Shown: positions 1 to 5,368 of the stretch, piece by piece
Position numbering within the stretch: position 1 is the stretch's first letter
How the letters are laid out: each line of letters opens with the position of its first letter
NCBI GenBank assembly: GCA_016649625.1
Contig: JAENXI010000020.1
Coordinates: 3,545 to 9,337, forward strand
Direction of reading: 5' to 3'
DNA from: Candidatus Bathyarchaeota archaeon
GTDB taxonomy: Archaea; Thermoproteota; Bathyarchaeia; Bathyarchaeales; Bathycorpusculaceae
Length of the DNA stretch: 5,793 nt
Program-made: the position numbers and the translations under genes
Notes under the pieces: model-generated
What the model was told of the DNA's origin: nothing
The model's database searches: none
Seen by the model: only the letters and a program-made list of their open reading frames with translations

Positions 1-1
1 G

Positions 2-184
2 GGAACACCCAAAAACGCAGAGATAGTAAAAATGATAGGTTGGCCAGTAACTACAACTATGGACAAAGCTGAAGAATATGCTGCAAAATTAGACGGTCTT
101 GTTGACGGCATTATTGCGACATGCGCAGGTGATCCAAAGGGCGATCTAGAGTTATTAGGAAAACTCCAAAAATTCAGAACCTGA
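2..184 (+). CDS. C-terminal end of an unrecognised protein (5' end outside window)
   Basis: An open frame enters from the left edge and runs 60 codons to a TGA at 182-184. The visible tail starts GTPKNAEIVKMIGWPVTT and continues with a Lys/Glu/Ala-rich helix, then a hydrophobic strand-like stretch (LVDGIIAT) and a CAGDPKGD turn, ending in a charged helix (LELLGKLQKFRT). This alternation of strand and helix suggests the end of an alpha/beta-fold soluble enzyme. No signal peptide or membrane segment is visible in the part present. I do not recognise the family and give no function. The coding character is supported by the absence of stops, sensible amino-acid composition and a terminator-like hairpin at the stop codon. 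The segment looks somewhat richer in G+C than the genes further right. It converges with the acyl-CoA synthetase/acetyltransferase gene on the other strand, so the two are not in one operon. Confidence 0.7.
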   Translation, partial: GTPKNAEIVKMIGWPVTTTMDKAEEYAAKLDGLVDGIIATCAGDPKGDLELLGKLQKFRT

Positions 185-201
185 CAGAATCTGTCAGGTT
201 C
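177..201. terminator. Perfect 11-bp hairpin, likely bidirectional terminator between convergent genes
   Basis: GAACCTGACAG (177-187) is followed by a 3-nt loop AAT and the exact complement CTGTCAGGTTC (191-201). On the plus strand a T-rich tract (TTTTTTCTTT, 215-224) begins 13 nt after the stem. On the minus strand a T-run (opposite the A-run at 168-172) begins a few bases after the stem. The hairpin sits between two converging genes and contains the TGA stop of the left one. A second T-rich stretch for the minus-strand gene lies immediately after its stop (A-run at 240-249 on the plus strand). Archaeal termination relies mainly on oligo-U, so the U-runs may do the work and the stem may serve mRNA 3'-end stability; that division is inference. 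Confidence 0.6.
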
Positions 202-265
202 ACCACCTATAATCTTTTTTCTTTGATAGCCTCTAATCTAAAAAAATAAAAGATTTTAAGATAGA

Positions 266-2935
266 TCAATCAAGAATTTTCACTATTTTTGTTGTATCGT
301 AATCTATTTTTTCTTTTTTGAATCCTTTTTTTTCAGCCAATCTAAGCATCTTATTATTATTTGAAAGGACATCACTGTAAACATATTTCACACCCATATC
401 ACGCGCAATATCAATAATACGATCAACAAGCTTGGATCCTAACCCTTTCCCTTGCCACGAATCACTCACTAGCACAGCGAATTCACCATCATTGCCGCCT
501 ACACTAATAATTAATCGAGCCACACCAATAATCATCTTCGTATCTTTTTGGAACTCAGCAATTATAGCGATTTCACGATCATTATCTAAATTGCAAAACC
601 TCACCAATTTTTCATGTGACAACTCCTTAATTATATCAAAAAATCTAAACCGTTTAGTTTCAGCTGAAAGAGAAGAAAAAAGAACATTAAAAAGAGATTC
701 ATCTTCAGGTTTAATTGGCCGAAGTAAAACTTTTTTCCCATCCTTAGTTTTCCATTCAGAAATATATCTTCGCGGATAAGGAGCAATTACAAGATGATTA
801 CAAAAACTAGCTTTTCTATCTTTATACTCAAGATCTACAACTATATGAGCATCAACTGCGACAGCACTCTTTTTGTCTACAATAATAGGATTTATATCAA
901 TTTCTTTAATTTCAGGAAAATCTATAACAAGTTGTGAAAACTTTACTAAAATTTTTTCTATGAGTTTAACATTTAAAGGAAATTCACTTTCAGCGGCATG
1001 TTTGTAAATGAGAGTATGCTCCATGAGTCTTTTGGCAAGGATTTGGTTTAAAGGGGGAAATCCTATTGCAATATCTTTGAATAACTCAGTATTTGTTCCA
1101 CCTGTACCAAAAAGAATAACTGACCCAAATTGAGAATCTTTTTTGCATCCAATAATCAGCTCATATCCGTTCTTTTGAACCATAGGCTGAATAGCGATTC
1201 CTTGAAATTCTGCACCGGGTTTGAGTCTATTAAAATTAATCAATAGTTTATCATATGAAATTTGAACATCCTGTGGTGAACAGACATTTAGAATAACAGC
1301 TTCATTCTTTGTTTTGTGAATAATTTGAGGAGAGATAAGTTTCATAACAACTGGATAACCAAGATTGCTGGATTTTATTTTTGCTTCCTCTGGAGAAAGT
1401 ACAATCTCTGTTTTCACAGTTGAAATATTATACATTTCAAGAAATTGCAGAGAATCCAATAAACTAAGAGTTTGTTTTCCTGCACATATTGAGCGTTTGA
1501 GAATCTCTTTTAAAGACTTTGAATCAGCTTTTTCTATAGGTAATTCTTCGGGGGTTTGGTACAAAAGCTCCAAATTTTGAGTATAGCTATACATATACAT
1601 AAAAGTGGAAACGGCTTGTTCAGGAGTTTTAAAAACAGGAATACCATTACGTTGAAGAATTTTGCTTGCTTTTCGGCTTTGATTATCTTCACTCATAAAA
1701 GAGGCTAAAATTGGTTTATTTGTCTGTTTTGCCGCTTCTACAATGATATTTGCAACATCTAGTGGATCAGCGGCCGCTTGAGGTGCATAAATTAATAAAA
1801 AACCATTACTATTTTTGTCTTTTAAGCATATATCTATAGCAACTCTAAAACGTTCAGGGGTAGCTTCTTCAAAAATATCTACTGGATTTGTTGTATTACA
1901 ATAAAGAGGCAAGACATTCTTCAAATTATGTATTGTCGAATCACTCAAAACAGAAATTTTTCCACCCCTATCCGCTAAATGATCTGTAGCCATTATAGCG
2001 GGACCACCAGCATTAGTGATAATTGTCAGATTTGGTCCAGCGGGATTAGATTGCATTGCTAAAGCCTCTGCACAATTAAATAGATCCATAATAGCCCCAA
2101 CCCGAACTACTCCTGCACGTCGAAAAGCAGAATCATAAACAGCATCTTCCCCACCTAGATTACCACTATGTGAAAGTGTAGACGCCCCACTTTCTTTGGA
2201 GCGCCCAGCCTTAACCACAACAATAGGTTTAGTTCTAGCAAATGCTCTTGCAGCGCTCATAAATTTTCGAGCATGTTTTATAGATTCTACATAAAGAACT
2301 ATGCTTCTAGTTTTTGCGTCAGCTCCAAAGTAATCAATTAAGTCGCCAAAATCCACATCAAGCATTGACCCTGTTGAAACTACAGCACTAAATCCAACTC
2401 CAGATTCTTTAGCCCAATCCAAAGCTGAAGAGCATAAAGCAGCACTCTGAGATAGAAAAGCAATATTCCCAGGTAATGCCAAAGTACCTGCAAAAGTAGC
2501 ATACAAATTAATTCCTGGTCTCAGAACACCAAAACTATTAGGACCAATAATACGCATACCGAATTTTTTTTGGTACTCAATTATTTGCTGTTCATACTCA
2601 ATTCCTTCAGTCCCAACCTCTCTAAAACCAGCAGAATTAATAATCAAACCAGAAACTCCAGCTTGCCCACATTCTTCAACTATCTGGGGTATTGTGTGTG
2701 CTGGAGTAGCAATAATAGCCAAATCAATTTTCCTCGGAATTTTACTAATACTTGGATAAGCTGGAATTCCCTGTACAGTTTGCCTGAATGTGTTTACAGG
2801 ATAAACACCTCCTTTGTAGCCCACACCAATTAAATTTCGAAGAATTTTGGCACCAATTGATCCTTTCCTTTCTGAAGCGCCTATCACTGCAATTCTTTTA
2901 GGATTAAAAATATGGTTTAGTTTTTCTATTCCCAA
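266..2935 (-). CDS. Pat-like fusion: ADP-forming acyl-CoA synthetase (alpha+beta) with C-terminal GNAT acetyltransferase
   Basis: The product is 889 residues. Residues about 8-140 form a CoA-binding Rossmann domain (FNPKRIAVIGAS, then GPNSFGV). About 150-460 form succinyl-CoA-ligase-like domains with LSHSGNLGG, placing His256 at the phosphohistidine position of ADP-forming acetyl-CoA synthetases. About 485-705 form an ATP-grasp beta domain with HKTKNEAV (His540), FGTGGTNTELF, PPLN and EIDINP. About 715-889 form a GNAT domain introduced by LLRPIKPEDE, with the acetyl-CoA loop WQGKGLGS. Length and order match bacterial Pat/PatZ lysine acetyltransferases (E. coli PatZ, 886 residues as I recall). 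In those the synthetase half is inactive and acts as a sensor; here both histidines are present, so acyl-CoA + ADP + Pi <-> acid + ATP + CoA may still be catalysed. Protein lysine acetylation, for example of acyl-CoA synthetases, is the inferred GNAT role. No membrane segment is seen; it should be cytosolic. The start is TTG at 2935-2933. An in-frame TGA lies 7 codons upstream, AGGGA sits 10 nt before the TTG, and the FNPK motif is only 10 codons in. The gene is monocistronic, divergent from cofE. Confidence 0.93.
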   Translation of the reverse strand: MGIEKLNHIFNPKRIAVIGASERKGSIGAKILRNLIGVGYKGGVYPVNTFRQTVQGIPAYPSISKIPRKIDLAIIATPAHTIPQIVEECGQAGVSGLIINSAGFREVGTEGIEYEQQIIEYQKKFGMRIIGPNSFGVLRPGINLYATFAGTLALPGNIAFLSQSAALCSSALDWAKESGVGFSAVVSTGSMLDVDFGDLIDYFGADAKTRSIVLYVESIKHARKFMSAARAFARTKPIVVVKAGRSKESGASTLSHSGNLGGEDAVYDSAFRRAGVVRVGAIMDLFNCAEALAMQSNPAGPNLTIITNAGGPAIMATDHLADRGGKISVLSDSTIHNLKNVLPLYCNTTNPVDIFEEATPERFRVAIDICLKDKNSNGFLLIYAPQAAADPLDVANIIVEAAKQTNKPILASFMSEDNQSRKASKILQRNGIPVFKTPEQAVSTFMYMYSYTQNLELLYQTPEELPIEKADSKSLKEILKRSICAGKQTLSLLDSLQFLEMYNISTVKTEIVLSPEEAKIKSSNLGYPVVMKLISPQIIHKTKNEAVILNVCSPQDVQISYDKLLINFNRLKPGAEFQGIAIQPMVQKNGYELIIGCKKDSQFGSVILFGTGGTNTELFKDIAIGFPPLNQILAKRLMEHTLIYKHAAESEFPLNVKLIEKILVKFSQLVIDFPEIKEIDINPIIVDKKSAVAVDAHIVVDLEYKDRKASFCNHLVIAPYPRRYISEWKTKDGKKVLLRPIKPEDESLFNVLFSSLSAETKRFRFFDIIKELSHEKLVRFCNLDNDREIAIIAEFQKDTKMIIGVARLIISVGGNDGEFAVLVSDSWQGKGLGSKLVDRIIDIARDMGVKYVYSDVLSNNNKMLRLAEKKGFKKEKIDYDTTKIVKILD

Positions 2936-3067
2936 GATTGGTCGTTCCCTAATTCAAAGAAGTATTCCTTTGAATATTTGTATAATCAAGTATTGGTTTT
3001 TAAAACCTTCCCGAATATACCAATGTTAGTTGTGATGAAATAAGTTGCTGTATTAGTAATATCAATT

Positions 3068-3079
3068 ATTTCCGGAAAT
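3068..3079. repeat. Perfect 12-bp palindrome, possible operator
   Basis: ATTTCCGGAAAT is its own reverse complement. It lies about 95 bp upstream of the cofE start and about 135 bp upstream of the synthetase/GNAT start, in otherwise AT-rich DNA where the CCGG core is conspicuous. A site for a dimeric transcription factor is one reading; chance is another, since 12-bp palindromes do occur in AT-rich spacers. Confidence 0.3.
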
Positions 3080-3160
3080 GATACAAAAAAATAATTAACG
3101 ATCTAATTCACAAGATAAACTTAAGTGATATTAGAGGTTAAAAAAAACACCATACATCTA

Positions 3161-3168
3161 GGGAGGAG
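3161..3168 (+). promoter_or_regulatory. Strong Shine-Dalgarno sequence that decides the cofE start
   Basis: GGGAGGAG contains GGAGG (3162-3166), the perfect complement of the CCUCC at the 3' end of archaeal 16S rRNA. The in-frame codon 8 nt after GGAGG is ATA at 3175-3177. No ATG, GTG or TTG lies in this frame between the upstream TAA (3139-3141) and the GTG at 3253, which is far too distant (86 nt) to use this site. Confidence 0.75.
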
Positions 3169-3174
3169 TACAAA

Positions 3175-3939
3175 ATATTAGAAACCATCAAAATTATTGC
3201 AGTCGAAGGGTTACCGCTAATAAAAAAGGGAGATAATATAGCTAATTTTATAGTGCAGGCATTAAAAAAAGAAGAAAAGAACTTGCAAGAAAAAGATATA
3301 ATTGTTATTACTCATGTTGCGGTTTCAAAAGCTGAGGGAAACGTTGTAAATCTCGATGAAGTAATACCATCAGAGAGAGCAAAAGAGATAGCAATAAAAA
3401 CTGAGAAAGATCCAGCTTTAGTTGAAGTTATTCTAAGAGAATCTAAGGAGATTGTTCGAATGCAACGTAATAGCATCATAACTGAACATAATAATGGCAT
3501 GGTATGTGCAAATGCAGGTATAGATAGATCAAATATCAGAGGAGAAAGAAACGTAGTATTGCTTCCTAAAAATGCTAATGCTTCAGCAAGAAAAATCAAA
3601 CTAGAATTAATGGCTCTAACAGGCTGCAATGTAGCAATAATAATCTCAGATACAAATGGACGACCTTTGAGAAGAGGAGAAATTAATGTTGCAATAGGTA
3701 TAGCTGGAATAAAACCTATTAGAGATAGGAGGGGAGAAAAAGACTTGTTTGGTTATGTTATAAAAATGAAAAGGACTGCAATTGCAGATGAATTAGCATC
3801 TGCTGCAGAGTTGGTAATAGGTCAAACAAATGAAGGAATACCAGCTGCCATAATTAGAGGATACAATTATCAAACATCTGAAAAAGGTTCTGCTAATGAA
3901 TTGGCAAGACCAAAAGAAAAAGATATGTTTAGGCAATAA
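3175..3939 (+). CDS. cofE: Coenzyme F420-0:L-glutamate ligase (F420 gamma-glutamyl ligase), apparent ATA start
   Basis: The enzyme adds gamma-linked glutamates to coenzyme F420-0 using GTP and a divalent metal, in the cytosol. The 254-residue product matches the usual archaeal CofE length (about 250). Family motifs are visible throughout: GLPLIKKGDNI (residues 12-22), VSKAEGNVVNLDEV (about 50-63), GMVCANAGIDRSN (108-120), SDTNGRP (158-164), VAIGIAGI...RDRRGEKDLFG (about 172-193), ADELASAAELVIG (204-216) and GIPAAIIRG (221-229). Asp117 and Asp159 correspond, from memory, to metal-binding aspartates in the A. fulgidus structure. The conserved N-terminal strand (ETIKIIAVEGLPLIKKGD) is encoded upstream of the first conventional start, a GTG at 3253, so that start would remove 26 conserved residues. 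ATA at 3175, 8 nt after GGAGG, is the only well-placed initiator. A sequencing error (ATG read as ATA) is the main alternative. The SCP2-domain gene follows 53 bp downstream and is probably cotranscribed. Confidence 0.93.
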   Translation: MLETIKIIAVEGLPLIKKGDNIANFIVQALKKEEKNLQEKDIIVITHVAVSKAEGNVVNLDEVIPSERAKEIAIKTEKDPALVEVILRESKEIVRMQRNSIITEHNNGMVCANAGIDRSNIRGERNVVLLPKNANASARKIKLELMALTGCNVAIIISDTNGRPLRRGEINVAIGIAGIKPIRDRRGEKDLFGYVIKMKRTAIADELASAAELVIGQTNEGIPAAIIRGYNYQTSEKGSANELARPKEKDMFRQ

Positions 3940-3979
3940 TGGAGTAAGTGAGAAAAAGAAGGCAACATTTTAAGTGTTT

Positions 3980-3984
3980 GAGGG
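3980..3984 (+). promoter_or_regulatory. Ribosome binding site deciding the SCP2-gene start
   Basis: GAGGG lies 8 nt before ATG 3993. This supports that ATG over the in-frame GTG at 3948, which has only GGAG 3 nt upstream and would add a basic 15-residue extension (RKRRQHFKCLREKR) absent from the domain family. Confidence 0.6.
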
Positions 3985-3992
3985 AAAAGAGA

Positions 3993-4325
3993 ATGTCAGA
4001 AGTTAAAACACCAAAAGATTTTTTTGAAAAGATATTAATACAACGTTTCAACCCCAAAAAAGCCGAAGGTGTTGATGTTATTGTTAACATAGATATCATA
4101 GGAGATAACGGAGGAAAATGGATAGTTATGATTAAAAAGCAAATATTAACAATTGAAAAAGGAATTCATAATTGTCCAACACTTTCTTTAACAATGAAAG
4201 AGAAAGACTATTTGGATATAATAAATGGCAAATTAAACGGAGAAAAAGCATTTTTCTCAGGGAAATTAAAACTAAAAGGAAACATTAGTCAAGCTTTAAG
4301 GTTAAAAGATGCAGGTCTCTTCTAA
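3993..4325 (+). CDS. SCP2 sterol-carrier-domain protein (small, single domain)
   Basis: The 110-residue product is one SCP2 domain. It shows the family pattern of an N-terminal amphipathic helix ending in FNPKKAEGVDVIVNIDI (residues 19-35), a GDNGGKWIVMIK hairpin (37-48), then PTLSLTMKEKDYLDIINGK (62-80) and the signature LNGEKAFFSGKLKLKGN (81-97). SCP2 domains make a hydrophobic tunnel that binds fatty acyl or isoprenoid lipids, often in lipid transfer or as an accessory domain of lipid enzymes. The ligand in archaea is unknown, and I infer only lipid or acyl-group binding. No signal peptide or transmembrane helix is present, so a cytosolic protein is expected. It lies 53 bp after cofE on the same strand with its own ribosome binding site. 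No clear oligo-T terminator follows it, so readthrough into the next gene is possible. Confidence 0.85.
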   Translation: MSEVKTPKDFFEKILIQRFNPKKAEGVDVIVNIDIIGDNGGKWIVMIKKQILTIEKGIHNCPTLSLTMKEKDYLDIINGKLNGEKAFFSGKLKLKGNISQALRLKDAGLF

Positions 4326-4367
4326 AACAAGTAGATCATTAAAAAATACTGAAAATACAAACTAATG

Positions 4368-4378
4368 TTAAATAAATT
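4368..4378 (+). promoter_or_regulatory. Possible TATA box for the deoxyhypusine synthase gene
   Basis: TTAAATAAATT is centred about 22-25 bp before the ATG pair at 4394/4397. That spacing would put transcription initiation at or just after these ATGs. It fits either a leaderless transcript starting at ATG 4394/4397 or a short leader for the downstream ATGs at 4421/4427. The assignment rests on spacing and AT content only. Confidence 0.35.
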
Positions 4379-4393
4379 CAGCAACAATAACAA

Positions 4394-5368
4394 ATGATGA
4401 GTAAGTGCTTGAAAGGGAACATGGAAATGTTAGAAGAAATTGTTAAAGATTATGAGCTGAAAGAAGGACTTTCATTAAAAGATCTAATAACTCAGATGGA
4501 AGATGCGTGGGGGTTTACTGCAGGTAAACTTTCAAGTGGTATAAACATTTTGGAACGAATGGTAAAAGACCAAAATTGTACAAAATTCCTTTCATTCACT
4601 GCTAATTTAGTTGCAACAGGAACTCGTGGTGTTTTTAAAGAGTTAGTAAAAAGAAAAATGGTTGATCTTATAATTACCACATGTGGCACTTTAGATCATG
4701 ATATAGCAAGATGCTGGAAAAATTATTACAAAGGATCATTTGTAATGAATGACAATATTCTTCATAAAAAGGGAATAAACCGATTAGGAAACATTCTAGT
4801 TCCCAATGAGAGTTATGGAACAATCATAGAGAATAAAATTCAAAAACTACTTACGACTCTATGGAAAGAAGGAATAAGAGAACTCTCAACAACGCAATAT
4901 TGTAAGGAAATAGGGACTCGTATTTGTAATGAAAGCTCAATTTTGTATTGGGCAGCAAAAAATAAAATACCTGTTTTTGTACCAGGAATTACCGATGGAG
5001 CTGTAGGCTATCAGACATGGCTTTTTAGTCAAGATCATAATTTCAAAATAGATTTGTTAAAAGATTCAGGAGAAATAAATGACATTGTATTTACCGCTAA
5101 GAAGACAGGAGCCCTGATTGTTGGCGGAGGAATTTCGAAACATCATACAATATGGTGGAATCAATTTAAAGAAGGACTAGATTACGCAGTTTACCTAAGC
5201 ACAGCAGGAGAATGGGATGGCAGTTTATCAGGAGCAAGACCTACAGAAGCCGTATCATGGGGAAAAATAAATGAAAAAGCAAAACAAATAATGGTTGAAG
5301 GGGATGCAACTATATTATTACCTCTAATGATTAGTTCAGTATTAGATCGATTAAAAACTAAACAATAG
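4394..5368 (+). CDS. dhs: Deoxyhypusine synthase
   Basis: The family enzyme transfers the aminobutyl group of spermidine to a lysine of initiation factor aIF5A, NAD-dependently, in the cytosol; this is the first step of hypusine formation. The 324-residue product aligns along its whole length with the family: TGTRGVFKELV (75-85), TTCGTLDHDIAR (95-106), YKGSF (112-116), INRLGNILVP (128-137), IPVFVPGITDGAVG (192-205), GGGISKHH (244-251), EWDGSLSGARPTEAVSWGK (273-291) and a GDATILLPL end. Lys291 corresponds to the covalent-intermediate Lys329 of the human enzyme; Trp289, Glu285, His250 and Asp275 are also kept. The equivalents of human Asp243 and Asp316 are Tyr206 and Leu278. The start is uncertain. 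ATG 4394 or 4397 would need a leaderless mRNA, whereas ATG 4427 (313 residues) has AGGG 9 nt upstream and removes a poorly conserved leader. The gene overlaps the convergent paralog by 11 bp at its 3' end. Confidence 0.93.
   Translation: MMSKCLKGNMEMLEEIVKDYELKEGLSLKDLITQMEDAWGFTAGKLSSGINILERMVKDQNCTKFLSFTANLVATGTRGVFKELVKRKMVDLIITTCGTLDHDIARCWKNYYKGSFVMNDNILHKKGINRLGNILVPNESYGTIIENKIQKLLTTLWKEGIRELSTTQYCKEIGTRICNESSILYWAAKNKIPVFVPGITDGAVGYQTWLFSQDHNFKIDLLKDSGEINDIVFTAKKTGALIVGGGISKHHTIWWNQFKEGLDYAVYLSTAGEWDGSLSGARPTEAVSWGKINEKAKQIMVEGDATILLPLMISSVLDRLKTKQ

Larger units (their letters stand above)
2936..3174. promoter_or_regulatory. Divergent intergenic region with promoters of the synthetase/GNAT gene and cofE
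   Basis: This 239-bp stretch has no plausible gene and is very AT-rich. It must carry the promoters for both divergent genes. TATA-like candidates for the minus-strand gene are the stretch at 2971-2986 (reads TTATACAAAT on the minus strand) and the T5A4 tract at 2997-3005. For cofE the best AT tract is around 3085-3098 (AAAAAAATAATTAA). None is decisive. Two symmetrical elements stand out: GGTTTT-T-AAAACC at 2995-3007 and a perfect 12-bp palindrome ATTTCCGGAAAT at 3068-3079. A weaker TATTA-G-TAATA lies at 3051-3061. Such dyads between divergent genes could be operators of a dimeric regulator, but no regulator is encoded in the window. Confidence 0.45.

Noticed and set aside
432..779. Plus-strand open frame opposite the GNAT domain (also 1365-1580, 2570-2833 and 2847-3029)
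   Set aside because: These are antisense shadows of the well-supported synthetase/GNAT gene, with low-complexity Ser/Leu/Ile-rich products, no ribosome binding sites and no recognisable domain.
3312..3629. Minus-strand open frame opposite cofE
   Set aside because: It is an antisense shadow of a conserved enzyme gene; its product has no recognisable motif.
3253..3939. cofE starting at the GTG at 3253 (228 residues)
   Set aside because: The 26 codons before it encode the conserved CofE N terminus in frame, and the strong ribosome binding site lies 86 nt upstream, fitting a start at 3175.
3948..3992. N-terminal extension of the SCP2 protein from the GTG at 3948
   Set aside because: It adds a basic, non-conserved 15-residue stretch and has GGAG only 3 nt away; ATG 3993 has GAGGG at 8 nt and begins a normal SCP2 domain.
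4492..4689. Minus-strand open frames opposite the DHS gene (also 5191-5382)
   Set aside because: They lie entirely opposite conserved DHS coding sequence and show no independent coding evidence.
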